NCBI GenBank assembly: GCA_964572685.1 | Contig: CAZNFJ010000009.1 | Coordinates: forward strand, 1-50,107 | DNA length: 50,107 nt | Source: UBA2653 sp964572685 | GTDB lineage: Bacteria; Pseudomonadota; Gammaproteobacteria; Legionellales; Legionellaceae | Reading direction: 5' to 3' | In this document: positions 6,470 to 16,030 of the stretch, in pieces | Position numbering within the stretch: the stretch's first letter is position 1 | Layout of the letters: each line of letters begins with the position of its first letter | Made by a program: the position numbers and the translations under genes | The notes under the pieces: model-generated | What the model was told of the DNA's origin: nothing | Seen by the model: the letters and a program-made list of their open reading frames with translations, nothing else | Databases searched by the model: none

Positions 6470-9046
6470 TTATGCTTTAATTTTAAAGGATATTTCACTA
6501 TCTTTTAAAATGCTCTCCACATGGCTTTTAGGTGAGATTTTCCCAGCTAAAAGTTCTTGCGCAAGAGGGTTCACCAACCTGTGCTCAATGACTCTTTTTA
6601 AGGGTCTTGCACCATAGACAGGATCAAACCCAATTTCAGAGAGATAATCCATCACATCGTTTCCAATTTTTAATTCAATATCTTGTTGAGCCAAGCGTTT
6701 TTGCAGTTTGGCAATTTGAATATTGGCTATTTGCTTGATTTGAGCGGCGGTTAAGGAATGAAATACCACTGCTTCGTCGATTCGGTTGACAAATTCAGGC
6801 CGGAAATGCTTCGCCACCAACTGCATGACTTGTTCTTTGATGTGTGTGTAACTTTCTTTGCCTCCCATTTCTTGTATCAAATGGGAGCCTAAATTGGATG
6901 TCATGACCACGACGGAATTGCGAAAATCAACAGTACGTCCTTGACTGTCAGTCAAACGACCGTCATCTAATACTTGTAATAAAATATTAAATACATCAGG
7001 ATGGGCTTTTTCAATTTCATCAAATAAAATCACCGAATAGGGACGTCTTCGAATGGCTTCTGTTAAGTAACCTCCTTCCTCATAGCCCACATACCCAGGA
7101 GGTGCCCCGATGAGTCGGGCAACAGCATGTTTTTCCATGTACTCTGACATATCAATACGAACCAACGCCTCTTCTGTGTCAAATAAAAAACCGGCCAGTG
7201 CTTTGCAAAGTTCAGTTTTACCGACACCTGTTGGTCCTAAGAATAAAAAGGAACCGATGGGTTTGTTCGGATCAGAAAGTCCTGCACGAGAACGACGAAT
7301 GGCATTGGCAACAGCGCTTACGGCTTCATTTTGACCAATGAGTTTTTGATGCAGCGCATGTTCCATTTGAAGGAGTTTTTCTTTTTCACCTTCTAACATC
7401 TTGGATACAGGAATACCTGTCCATTTTGAAACAATTTCTGCGATTTCTTCTTCAGTGACTTTATTGCGAACAAGCTTATTTTCGTGAGGCTTATTTTCAG
7501 CTACTTGTGTAAGTTGCTTTTCTAACTCAGGAATTTTACCATACTGCAATTCAGACATTTTGGTTAAATCGCCTGAGCGACGAGCAGCCTCTAATTCATT
7601 TTTAGCTTTTTCTAGAGCTTCTTTAATATGAGTCGAACCTTGAAGTTGAGCTTTTTCTGCCTTCCAGATTTCTGCCAAATCTGCATATTGTTTTTCCAAA
7701 TCATCGATGGCATGCTCCAAATCTTTTAAGCGTTTTTTGGATGCTTCATCGGATTCTTTTTTGAGTGCTTCTCGCTCAATTTTTAACTGAATCAAACGTC
7801 TTTCCAGCTTATCTAGACTTTCTGGTTTGGAGTCAATTTCCATGCGAATTTGACTGGCGGCTTCATCAATCAAGTCAATGGCCTTATCAGGCAATTGACG
7901 ATCGGTGATATAACGATGAGATAAGGTTGCCGCTGCAACAATAGCCGGATCGGTGATGTCCACCCCATGATGGACCTCATATTTTTCTTTCAGGCCACGT
8001 AATATCGCAATGGTATCTTCAACATTGGGTTCTTTGACAAAGATTTTTTGAAAGCGTCTTTCAAGGGCCGCATCTTTTTCAATGTATTGTCGATATTCAT
8101 CTAGAGTGGTGGCACCAATACAATGTAACTCACCACGTGCCAAGGCAGGTTTTAGCATATTCCCGGCATCCATGGCTCCTTCTGCTTTACCAGCACCCAC
8201 CATAGTATGCAATTCATCGATGAATAAAATAATCTGGCCCTCTTGCTTGGCTAAATCATTGAGAACGGCTTTGAGTCTTTCTTCAAATTCACCACGAAAC
8301 TTCGCGCCAGCAATCAATGCGCCCATATCTAAAGACAATAACTTTTTATTTTTTAAACCTTCAGGCACTTCACCATTGATGATGCGTTGAGCTAAACCTT
8401 CAACAATAGCGGTTTTTCCAACACCAGGCTCACCGATGAGCACAGGATTATTTTTGGTACGACGTTGCAAAACTTGAATGGTACGACGAATCTCATCATC
8501 ACGTCCGATGACAGGATCCAGTTTGCCATTTTCAGCTCTTTCGGTCATATCAATGGTATATTTTTTTAAGGCTTGGCGTTGATCTTCTGCATTAGGGTCG
8601 GTGACATTTTCACCAGCACGTAAGGATTTAATATGATTTTCAATGGTTGGTGCTTTGACGCCACACTCTTTGAGCATCTCTCCATAGGGGGTGGTATCTT
8701 GTGCTGAAGCTAAAATAAACCACTCACTTGGAATATATTGATCTTGATGGTTTTGCGCTAATTTTTCCGTTTGATTGAGCAAACGCATAAGATGATTGGA
8801 AACATGGATGTCTTGTGTGTTAGACACTTTGGCAAAGCCTAAAATACGTTTTTGGAGGCGCGATTTAAGTTCTGCAATATTAACCCCTGATTGGACCAAA
8901 AGGGGACGACAAGTTCCGCTGGGCTCCTCTAAAAGCGCTTGGAGGAGATGCTCAGGTTCGATGAAATTGTTTTCATATCCTAATGCTTGAGATTGAGCTT
9001 CTGCTAAAGCTTGTTGGAAGGAGGTGGTTAATTTATCAAATCGCAT
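6470..9046 (-). CDS. clpB: ATP-dependent disaggregase ClpB
   Basis: 858-residue Hsp100 chaperone, full length. Order of domains: N-terminal Clp repeats (residues 1-145), AAA+ module 1 with Walker A GEPGVGKT at 205-212 and Walker B IILFIDE, the long coiled-coil middle domain (about 410-525) that distinguishes ClpB from ClpA/ClpC, and AAA+ module 2 with Walker A GPTGVGKT near 606. The last stretch carries GFDPVYGARPLKR. No IGF-type ClpP loop is evident, as expected for ClpB. With DnaK it rescues aggregated proteins in the cytoplasm. It has its own heat-shock promoter upstream and is divergent from sppA. Confidence 0.97.
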   Translation of the reverse strand: MRFDKLTTSFQQALAEAQSQALGYENNFIEPEHLLQALLEEPSGTCRPLLVQSGVNIAELKSRLQKRILGFAKVSNTQDIHVSNHLMRLLNQTEKLAQNHQDQYIPSEWFILASAQDTTPYGEMLKECGVKAPTIENHIKSLRAGENVTDPNAEDQRQALKKYTIDMTERAENGKLDPVIGRDDEIRRTIQVLQRRTKNNPVLIGEPGVGKTAIVEGLAQRIINGEVPEGLKNKKLLSLDMGALIAGAKFRGEFEERLKAVLNDLAKQEGQIILFIDELHTMVGAGKAEGAMDAGNMLKPALARGELHCIGATTLDEYRQYIEKDAALERRFQKIFVKEPNVEDTIAILRGLKEKYEVHHGVDITDPAIVAAATLSHRYITDRQLPDKAIDLIDEAASQIRMEIDSKPESLDKLERRLIQLKIEREALKKESDEASKKRLKDLEHAIDDLEKQYADLAEIWKAEKAQLQGSTHIKEALEKAKNELEAARRSGDLTKMSELQYGKIPELEKQLTQVAENKPHENKLVRNKVTEEEIAEIVSKWTGIPVSKMLEGEKEKLLQMEHALHQKLIGQNEAVSAVANAIRRSRAGLSDPNKPIGSFLFLGPTGVGKTELCKALAGFLFDTEEALVRIDMSEYMEKHAVARLIGAPPGYVGYEEGGYLTEAIRRRPYSVILFDEIEKAHPDVFNILLQVLDDGRLTDSQGRTVDFRNSVVVMTSNLGSHLIQEMGGKESYTHIKEQVMQLVAKHFRPEFVNRIDEAVVFHSLTAAQIKQIANIQIAKLQKRLAQQDIELKIGNDVMDYLSEIGFDPVYGARPLKRVIEHRLVNPLAQELLAGKISPKSHVESILKDSEISFKIKA

Positions 9047-9087
9047 GATTTTCTCACTTTGTTTGCTTTTAAATACTTATATATTTA

Positions 9088-9115
9088 AAATGGAGGATAT
9101 TTTAGAAATTTCAAG
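9088..9115 (-). promoter_or_regulatory. Sigma-32 heat-shock promoter for clpB
   Basis: On the minus strand CTTGAAA (9109-9115) is followed after 13 bases by CTCCATTT (9088-9095). The sigma-32 consensus is CTTGAAA, 13-14 bases, CCCCATNT: the -35 is perfect and the -10 has one mismatch. It lies about 40 bases upstream of the clpB ATG. Confidence 0.82.
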
Positions 9116-9123
9116 GGAAACTT

Positions 9124-10065
9124 ATGTCTTTTGATCAAAATCTTGATGCTCAGGCCTTATTGAATAAAATGGTTTTTGATTTTATGAAACAACAACGTCA
9201 TCAAAAGTATTGGATATGGTGCAAACGTTTTCTATGGATTGCGGTTCTTGGATTTTTTGCATTCCAAGTTGCCTTAGATATGCTATCAGAAAAACAAATG
9301 AGCCTTCGCCCACATGTTGGTTTAATTGACTTGAAAGGTGAAATAGGTGATGGAACCATGGCAAGTTCTGATAACATGAGCAAAGCATTGGATAAAGCTT
9401 ATAAAAGCCCCAATTTAAAAGCTTTAATTTTACGTATTAATAGTCCTGGTGGTAGTCCTGTACAAGCCGATTATATGTTTAATTTATTGAAATACTATCG
9501 ACAACAATATCCCAAAACAATGGTTTATGCTGTTTGTACCGAGTCTTGTGCTTCGGCGGCTTATTATGTTGCGGCGGCGGCTGATAAAATTTATGCTAAT
9601 CCAGCCTCTATCGTGGGTTCAATTGGTGTGGTTTACAATGGTTTTGGTTTTGATGAATTAATGAAAAAATTTGGTGTCTCCAGACGATTAATGATTGCCG
9701 GTAAAAATAAGGCCATGATGGATCCTTTTTCTCCCGTGAATCCTGAACAAAAAATATTAATGCAAAAAATGATTGATGAGATTCATCAACAATTTATTGC
9801 AAAAGTGAAAGAAGGGCGGGGTGAACGTTTAAAAATCGATGATGAAACATTTTCTGGCCTACCTTGGACGGGACAAGATGCCCTTGCGCGAGGCCTTATT
9901 GATGGATTTGGTAGTACAGGTGATCTGATTCGACAAGTGATCAAAGTGGATGATGTGGTCGATTACACAGAAAAACCAAGTGTTGTAGAACAATTTTCCC
10001 GGCATGTGGGAGCAAGCTTTAATTGGAACGTGGATAGTTTGTTTCAATCACAGCCAATAAGATGA
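9124..10065 (+). CDS. sppA: Signal peptide peptidase SppA, S49 family
   Basis: 313-residue short-form SppA. One membrane segment at residues about 33-54 anchors it in the inner membrane, with the catalytic domain on the periplasmic side. The serine protease core shows LRINSPGGSPVQ, the nucleophile region ESCASAAYY with Ser144, VGSIGVVYNGFGF, and the lysine pair in AGKNKAMMDPF, where Lys196 is the likely general base. SppA clears leftover signal peptides. The start ATG follows AAGGGAAA. Only 77 bases separate it from the clpB start, so its promoter must share this small divergent region with the heat-shock promoter. Confidence 0.9.
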   Translation: MSFDQNLDAQALLNKMVFDFMKQQRHQKYWIWCKRFLWIAVLGFFAFQVALDMLSEKQMSLRPHVGLIDLKGEIGDGTMASSDNMSKALDKAYKSPNLKALILRINSPGGSPVQADYMFNLLKYYRQQYPKTMVYAVCTESCASAAYYVAAAADKIYANPASIVGSIGVVYNGFGFDELMKKFGVSRRLMIAGKNKAMMDPFSPVNPEQKILMQKMIDEIHQQFIAKVKEGRGERLKIDDETFSGLPWTGQDALARGLIDGFGSTGDLIRQVIKVDDVVDYTEKPSVVEQFSRHVGASFNWNVDSLFQSQPIR

Positions 10066-10124
10066 AAAGTTGATCGGAATTCAGAGAGATGATATTATTG
10101 GGATAATTTTTTGGAGATGATGTT

Positions 10125-10949
10125 ATGCCTTGTGAATTAAATTTACCCATGATAGATGCCACTTTTGAATTTTTGAATCCATTATCGAATGTGAGCAAGC
10201 TTTCCAATAAAGCCAAGGATGAAATTTTTCAAAAACAGCAGAATATATCAAACCAAGAAATTGCTGATAGATTAAGTCAATCTTATCAAGCTTTTCAGGA
10301 CCTTGACAGACTTATTGAATTAGCGCATAAGAACCATGCCTATGTTGGGATGTTGATTTTATCACGTCAATTACAACAAAGTTCTGGCTCTTTGAATGCT
10401 GCTGTATTATTGAAAAATTTTTTAAATGTTTTTGATTTAGCTGCCAGGTGTGATTTTGAGAGAGATTATGGTTCCTTAAAATTTATTTGTTCCATTCCTT
10501 TTGCTGGGATGTGTACTTTCACCGCAATACTATTACCATTGTTATTGTTAACTCCTGTGGCCCTACCTTGGTTATTTCTGGGTATTTCAGCTTTGCCATT
10601 ATTATTGATATATGCCTTTGAAGCCCCCATGAGCATGTCACGTTGGTATCAAGAAATGGCTATTCTAGAGACAGCTTTGTCAATCTTGATTTTAAGTGGC
10701 GGATTGCTTTCAGTATTGGCAACTTGGAGTATGTTGCCTTTATTGACTAGCGCTCTCATGATTGCGAGTATTGTCATATGTGGTGCAGGCCTATTATTAC
10801 ATAGTCGTGTATTGAATGAAAAACATGAAAATTTGAGCAATTCCCAGTCAATGTATTTATCCGCTACAACAAGATCTTTTATAGAAACGATGTTTAAAAC
10901 AGAGGATGCTAGTTGTATTATAAATCAATTACACGCTATTAAATTATAA
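10125..10949 (+). CDS. Orphan membrane protein, function unknown
   Basis: 274 residues, not recognised as any family. The first 115 residues are soluble and helical (QNISNQEIADRLSQSYQAF). Residues about 122-170 form two adjacent hydrophobic segments rich in Leu, Ile and Pro, and residues about 180-225 form two more, ending in a short soluble tail. GGAG precedes the ATG. It stands alone between sppA and a strong terminator. Soluble domain plus paired transmembrane hairpins is seen in several secreted Legionellales proteins, so an effector role is possible; nothing in the sequence proves it. Confidence 0.7.
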   Translation: MPCELNLPMIDATFEFLNPLSNVSKLSNKAKDEIFQKQQNISNQEIADRLSQSYQAFQDLDRLIELAHKNHAYVGMLILSRQLQQSSGSLNAAVLLKNFLNVFDLAARCDFERDYGSLKFICSIPFAGMCTFTAILLPLLLLTPVALPWLFLGISALPLLLIYAFEAPMSMSRWYQEMAILETALSILILSGGLLSVLATWSMLPLLTSALMIASIVICGAGLLLHSRVLNEKHENLSNSQSMYLSATTRSFIETMFKTEDASCIINQLHAIKL

Positions 10950-10958
10950 ATGAGAATT

Positions 10959-10988
10959 AAAAAAAGAGACCGAGTGGTCTCTTTTTTA
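10959..10988. terminator. Bidirectional intrinsic terminator
   Basis: AAAAAAGAGACC-GAGT-GGTCTCTTTTTT: a perfect stem with a four-base loop, flanked by A and T runs on both sides. It serves the orphan membrane gene on the plus strand and suhB on the minus strand. Confidence 0.92.
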
Positions 10989-11765
10989 TCAGATTTGATG
11001 GGCTTGTTCGAGCCAGTTTTTATTGAGTTTGATGTTACTGACCATCAGTTGTTGATGGGGTAAATGTTGAGACTCACCTTTAAAATCGGTGACCACACCA
11101 CCTGCTTCAATGATCAAAAGCATTCCTGCCGCACAATCCCATGCGTTGATTTGATTGGCAATATAGCCATCGAGTCTACCGCAAGCCACATACGCGATAT
11201 CCAGTGAGGCACAGCCCATTTTACGTGTGCTTTGGAGTTGTCGACAAAATGTATTTAGACGTTTAATTTCATCAGGCGAATATTCATGATGGTTTAACTT
11301 TCCAAGGCCAATCAGGGCATGATTAATCAGAGGAGTTTGACTGACGCGAATGCGTCGATTATTCATTTGTGCACCACGTCCGCGGCTTGCTGTAAAGCAT
11401 TCATGTCGAATGGGATCAAAAATGACGGCATGTTCGATTTGATTTTTGATTTGTACGGCAATGGAGACCGCATAATGAGAAATACCGTGTAGATAGTTTT
11501 TAGTACCATCGAGGGGGTCAATAATCCAGGTGGTATCACTTTGATTGTCTATGAAACCACATTCTTCAGAGAGAATATTATGCTTGGGAAACTTTTTTCG
11601 AATGGTTTGAATGATCATTTGTTCTGCTTGGGTATCTACAAGGGTAGAATCACCTTTAACAGGATCATGTTTAACTTCTAAAAAAGCAGCTTGCTCTTGA
11701 TTTCGGCGAATAAATTCCCCGGCTTGCCGTGCGACTTGAACGGCGACGTTAACGTATGGTTCCAT
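10989..11765 (-). CDS. suhB: Inositol-1-monophosphatase SuhB
   Basis: 258-residue Mg-dependent phosphatase. Metal and substrate motifs are present: LSEECG (Glu ligands), WIIDPLDGTKNYLHG near residue 80, and the second signature NAWDCAAGMLLIIEAGG near 213. It hydrolyses inositol phosphates; E. coli SuhB also joins rRNA antitermination complexes. In many Gammaproteobacteria suhB lies next to trmJ and the isc operon. That neighbourhood is partly kept here, with the ankyrin-like gene and two porins inserted between suhB and trmJ. The stop lies at the edge of the shared terminator. Confidence 0.93.
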   Translation of the reverse strand: MEPYVNVAVQVARQAGEFIRRNQEQAAFLEVKHDPVKGDSTLVDTQAEQMIIQTIRKKFPKHNILSEECGFIDNQSDTTWIIDPLDGTKNYLHGISHYAVSIAVQIKNQIEHAVIFDPIRHECFTASRGRGAQMNNRRIRVSQTPLINHALIGLGKLNHHEYSPDEIKRLNTFCRQLQSTRKMGCASLDIAYVACGRLDGYIANQINAWDCAAGMLLIIEAGGVVTDFKGESQHLPHQQLMVSNIKLNKNWLEQAHQI

Positions 11766-11869
11766 AATTTTTTAATCAGCAACAAAAAAAGAGCATGATA
11801 GCAGATTTTTCATAAAGGTGTAAGTCCATCACCAAATAAAAGCGCCTTAGCGTACATGCCCATAAATTA

Positions 11870-12520
11870 TTAAATAAGATTTCGATGTCTTTCATAAGCT
11901 TCAACATCCATATCGATACCATAACCGTATTGATAAAATAGATTGAAAATTTGTTTTTTGCTTTTTTCTACATTGGTGGCTACTGGGATTGGATGATTGG
12001 CATAATAAATGGCGTTTCTTGTTTCAGGATTATCACCTGTTTCGCAGGGAGTTGCATCGTGGTCTAATAGAAATTCAACCATTCTAACATCTAAATTGGA
12101 TGCGGCCATTTCAATTGCAGAAAATTTATAACAACGATCAAGATTTACAAGATTTAGAGAAAAGATGTCTGTCCCATTTTGTAAGAATAGACTGACTATT
12201 TCAATGGGTCTAGGATCCGTTGGATTTAATCGACTGGCATGGAGGCAATGATAAAGCATATGATAACCGCCAAGATCTCGTGTCTCATTAGTTAGAATAT
12301 TTTTTTGGAATAACCAATGAAGGCTTTTTGTTTTTAATTGATGAATGAGTTGGGGGATTTCTCTGCAGTATCGGGCTAATTGGATATCTTCAGAAAAGAC
12401 ATCCAATAAGTCAGTTAGTTCATTATTTAGCCCATATGCTATCCAGCTTCGTTTGCTGAGTTCACTCATGTTGGGATATTCAGAAAGCAACTTATTTAAG
12501 TCGATGGTTTCATTTTGCAT
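11870..12520 (-). CDS. Ankyrin-repeat-like protein
   Basis: 216 residues. Residues about 95-160 contain two degenerate ankyrin units: PIEIVSLFLQNGTDIFSLN, then SAIEMAASNLDVRMVEFLLD followed by HDATP. The N-terminal half is helical without a recognised domain. There is no signal peptide or membrane segment. Ankyrin proteins in Legionellales are often translocated effectors that bind host proteins; that use is an inference here. It stands alone, between suhB and the porin pair, breaking the ancestral suhB-trmJ neighbourhood. Cytoplasmic bacterial use cannot be excluded. Confidence 0.68.
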   Translation of the reverse strand: MQNETIDLNKLLSEYPNMSELSKRSWIAYGLNNELTDLLDVFSEDIQLARYCREIPQLIHQLKTKSLHWLFQKNILTNETRDLGGYHMLYHCLHASRLNPTDPRPIEIVSLFLQNGTDIFSLNLVNLDRCYKFSAIEMAASNLDVRMVEFLLDHDATPCETGDNPETRNAIYYANHPIPVATNVEKSKKQIFNLFYQYGYGIDMDVEAYERHRNLI

Positions 12521-12591
12521 GTATTTAGCTCTTAATATTTAAGAAGACTTAATTATATCACATTATTTTATATTTTGACCATATGGCACAA

Positions 12592-14112
12592 TTAAAAAAC
12601 AATGCTGGCTTGTTGGAGCATGACGACTTCAGCTGGGCGGTCAATAACTTGACTGCCGGGTTGGGCAATATAATCATTGGGTGCAGTTAAACATCCGGGG
12701 TTGATAGGGGATTGCAAAGCCCCCGTTGAGCAGCCACCTTTATAACGCGTATATGAAAACTCAGTGGATAAGCGAAAATTTTTATTCCATAACCAATTCA
12801 GGACGACACCATAAGCCTGGGCTTGTTGAACGGAGGTTCGTGGATCTGAATAATTATATTGCGTTTGTCCTGAATCATTGACATAACTGCTTTGAAAAAC
12901 ACTGGGATCAAGGCTAAGTGAAGATAAACGAAAACCCAATTGAAAAGCACCAAGGGCTTGTTTTTCAAAAGGCCTAAAATTTTGATGAGGTTCGTAGAAG
13001 GATGACCATGAAAAATCTTCACCCGTAAGATTCCATAATAACAAGATTTGTCTGGCATGATTGACTTGTTGAATCGTTGGGTACTGTTCGATATTGGTAT
13101 CAAAGCCGTTGGCTAAATGTTGTGTTGAAATGATATAGTCGCCCATGATAGAAAATTGATGATGGGTCCATATCATTTGTGGATGAATTCGACTACGTGG
13201 TCCTTGGGCAATACTATATTTTTCTAGGCTTTCAAATTGAAAAATAACGTTTCGACCAATAGATAAATAGGCGGGCAATCCAATTTGATTAACTGCCGTC
13301 ATGGCACTACCGGCAAATCCGAGCCCCAAGTGTTGTAGAATATGATTTTCTTCTTGAATAAAAGGATTGATAAAAACTCGACCTTCAAAAGCTTTATTGC
13401 CAGTGTTAAAACTGAAAGATTGATATAAATTGGCCTCACTATTGACACTAAATGGGATAACGCCTGGAAATGCACCATCTGGCGCACCATTGGTAATCGC
13501 CAATTCATATAAAATCCAACTTTGTAAGCCTCGTGTATGTGAGGAACTGTAGGCTGAAGGTTCTTGATAGCCCAATTCACCATAAACATTAATGGCAATT
13601 TCTCGCCAAGGAGACATCGTTGTTGTAAATCCAAAATAATTGAATGAACTATTCTCAAAGCCAGAAATGAGCGACGATTGTAAACCTGTGATGACACTGA
13701 GGGAACGAAAGTAGTTAATATCAACATTGGCATCAAAAATGCGATATTGTTGTTGACCAAAGTCGGGATTAAAATACAAATGAATATGGTCATCAATTTG
13801 TGCTTCAAAAGTGGGACTTGCTGTATAAATCCAAGTTCGAAACACATTGTTCATCTTATCCAAAGGGGTTGCATTACTGCCTAAGTTCATGATTATCCCT
13901 TGGGTATTCATGAACGCATCGCCCCTGGCTGAGAGCATGCCACTTAAATACAAACCATGTTTTTTATCTAATGTTTCATATTGGAAGCTATTTGAGTTTC
14001 TAGGTAAATAATAGGGTCTATCAAACCATGAATTTTTTGCAAAAGTAGTTTGGGTGATTAATAGAATCACGAAAAACAATAGCTTAGGAATGAATCTAAT
14101 CGAGTAAATCAT
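12592..14112 (-). CDS. OprO/OprP-type outer-membrane porin, second of a pair
   Basis: 506 residues with an N-terminal signal peptide (about 25 residues, ending TTFAKN). The mature part has alternating hydrophobic strands typical of a beta-barrel, motifs shared with its neighbour (NPFIQEENHILQHLGLGF, LSLDPSVFQ) and a C-terminal strand ending in Phe (LQQASIVF), the usual barrel-assembly signal. It lacks the coiled coil seen in the upstream paralogue. Its ATG overlaps the stop of that gene (TAATG), so translation is coupled. The family includes phosphate-selective porins and, in Legionella, the siderophore porin LbtU; the substrate here is unknown. Confidence 0.8.
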   Translation of the reverse strand: MIYSIRFIPKLLFFVILLITQTTFAKNSWFDRPYYLPRNSNSFQYETLDKKHGLYLSGMLSARGDAFMNTQGIIMNLGSNATPLDKMNNVFRTWIYTASPTFEAQIDDHIHLYFNPDFGQQQYRIFDANVDINYFRSLSVITGLQSSLISGFENSSFNYFGFTTTMSPWREIAINVYGELGYQEPSAYSSSHTRGLQSWILYELAITNGAPDGAFPGVIPFSVNSEANLYQSFSFNTGNKAFEGRVFINPFIQEENHILQHLGLGFAGSAMTAVNQIGLPAYLSIGRNVIFQFESLEKYSIAQGPRSRIHPQMIWTHHQFSIMGDYIISTQHLANGFDTNIEQYPTIQQVNHARQILLLWNLTGEDFSWSSFYEPHQNFRPFEKQALGAFQLGFRLSSLSLDPSVFQSSYVNDSGQTQYNYSDPRTSVQQAQAYGVVLNWLWNKNFRLSTEFSYTRYKGGCSTGALQSPINPGCLTAPNDYIAQPGSQVIDRPAEVVMLQQASIVF

Positions 14113-15800
14113 TAAAAAGTCAGTTGGATTCTTTGCATAAATACTTTTTCATCTGGTCGGTTTTGCACCTGACTGTTTGGTAGATATGTGGCCAAATTGC
14201 CGGTTTGACATCCGGACACACCATCGCTACCACTCATGGCACCGGTTGAGCATCCCCCCAAATAAGAACTTTGATCATATTCAAAGGTCAATCTTAAATA
14301 TTGGTTCCAATACCAATTTAAACCCACACTCCAACTATTGGCTTTTTGAATAGAGGTCCTGGGATCTACAAAATAATGAAATATATAATTTTGATTATTA
14401 ATGGTTTTAGTGAAAGTGGGTTCAAAAACCGATGGATCAAGATTGAGTTGTGAAAAACGTAAAACAAGCTGCCAAGCCCCTAAATCTTGTCGACTCAAAA
14501 AATGAAAATTTCGGTTGGGTATGAGGTGAAATAAATTAAACTCCTCCTGCGTTAAGTTATATATTAAGGAAACCATGCTTGCAGAATTGGCTTGTTTGGT
14601 ACTTTGATAGGGGTAATCATTCGTCGTGTTATTATAGAGCGCAAGTGTTTGATTGGTACGCGTCCAATCACCGATGATACCCAATGGTCCGTAACCCCAT
14701 ACTGCTTGAGGATGGATACGTTGTCGTAAACCATTAGCAATCACGGAATAGTTAGAATAGAACGGATAGTTTTGTTCATAATTGTAAAAGATGTTTTGCG
14801 CAATTGAAAACAACGAAGGCAGTTCTTGCTGGTTATTGGGTTTTCCATTTCCAAAAGCAATACCCAATCCTAAATGTTGTAGAATATGTCCTTGATAAGC
14901 AATAAATGGGTTGGTAAAAATACGTGCTTCAAAGTCATAATTTAAAAAGTTGGAGGGTTGACTGAGTGAAAAGGAGTCGGGGTTAAATAAAGGAGCAGGA
15001 TTATTATTATCAGGCGTACTGGTGAGCAGCCCTAATTGATAAGAAAAGAAATCATCAAAGCCCAAAAGAGACAACCCTTGATAATAGGGCTCATGTCCCT
15101 GAGGACCAAAAGAACCATGCAGGATCATACCGGTTTGACGGTTCGGTGCCAGCATGGCGGTGTGGCTGACTTCCATGGTAAACGAACGTGATAGATAGTC
15201 AAAATTTTCAAAATAATTTTCAATACCACTTAAAAGACTCATTTGTTTACCCAATTGTAAACCTAAAAGCCTGTAGTAATTGATATCCACAAAACTATCA
15301 TATAGTGCGATGCTATTTCGACCAAAATCAATATTTAAGAAATAATTAATGAATTCATTGATATCTCCTTGAATCGTCGGTCGAACGCGTCGATTCCAAA
15401 AGCGTTGTACACTGTTACTTCTTAGAATAGGTGTTTGTATTAGTCCATCATTGACAAACAATCCATGGACATTCATCAGCGAATCCCAGTCGCCTTGATA
15501 CCAAAAATGGAATTGAATGCTATTACTGCCATCTCTTGATGTGTATTCAAATAAATTGGGATAGGGATTTTGTGGATAACGTTTATAATCTTTGGCAATA
15601 TATGTGGGGGATTGGGGGTAGGCTGCAACTGTGTTTGGGGTATGATGTTTTTTCTTTAAGATTTTTTGGAGTCGTGATTGACTTTTTTGAATAGACTTTT
15701 CAAGTTCTGCAATTTCTTTATCAATGGGGTTTTGGTAATCGGCCTTAGATGCGAAGCAGGCCATACTCACGATACAGATGAAAATACATCTTAAAAACAC
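14112..15800 (-). CDS. OprO/OprP or LbtU-like outer-membrane porin with N-terminal coiled coil
   Basis: 562 residues. A short signal peptide (IFICIVSMACFASKA) is followed by a coiled coil (KEIAELEKSIQKSQSRLQKI) and then a beta-barrel that resembles the next gene through most of its length: YFLNIDFGRNSIALYDSFVD, NPFIAYQGHILQHLGLG, LGAWQLVLRFSQLNLDPSVF, and GLNWYWNQYLRLTFEYDQSS. The last residue is Phe. It starts at GTG with GGGAGA about 7 bases upstream. A coiled coil before a barrel is also found in Legionella LbtU and may help trimer formation or reach the peptidoglycan. Substrate is unresolved. Confidence 0.8.
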   Translation of the reverse strand: MFLRCIFICIVSMACFASKADYQNPIDKEIAELEKSIQKSQSRLQKILKKKHHTPNTVAAYPQSPTYIAKDYKRYPQNPYPNLFEYTSRDGSNSIQFHFWYQGDWDSLMNVHGLFVNDGLIQTPILRSNSVQRFWNRRVRPTIQGDINEFINYFLNIDFGRNSIALYDSFVDINYYRLLGLQLGKQMSLLSGIENYFENFDYLSRSFTMEVSHTAMLAPNRQTGMILHGSFGPQGHEPYYQGLSLLGFDDFFSYQLGLLTSTPDNNNPAPLFNPDSFSLSQPSNFLNYDFEARIFTNPFIAYQGHILQHLGLGIAFGNGKPNNQQELPSLFSIAQNIFYNYEQNYPFYSNYSVIANGLRQRIHPQAVWGYGPLGIIGDWTRTNQTLALYNNTTNDYPYQSTKQANSASMVSLIYNLTQEEFNLFHLIPNRNFHFLSRQDLGAWQLVLRFSQLNLDPSVFEPTFTKTINNQNYIFHYFVDPRTSIQKANSWSVGLNWYWNQYLRLTFEYDQSSYLGGCSTGAMSGSDGVSGCQTGNLATYLPNSQVQNRPDEKVFMQRIQLTF

Positions 15801-15945
15801 AAACGTTCTCCCAACATCCCTATTTGAGCGTCCATGATATCGCTCATGTTTATTGAATCATTTAAAAGGCATTTAATAAATGGTGTATACCATCGCAAAT
15901 TTATCATAGAAAAGCAATATCCAATTTTGAGAATCAAAGCATTAC

Positions 15946-15974
15946 TTGTGTACATATCTGAGTATCGTTATAAT
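15946..15974 (+). promoter_or_regulatory. Sigma-70-type promoter for trmJ
   Basis: TTGTGT (15946-15951), 17 bases, TATAAT (15969-15974). The -10 is perfect and the -35 keeps TTG. Transcription near 15981 makes a TTG start at 15986 unlikely and supports the ATG at 16031. Confidence 0.5.
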
Positions 15975-16030
15975 TTATTTGAATTTTGGTGAAAAAATCA
16001 TCGAATCTTATTTTACAAACTGAGTCTTTT

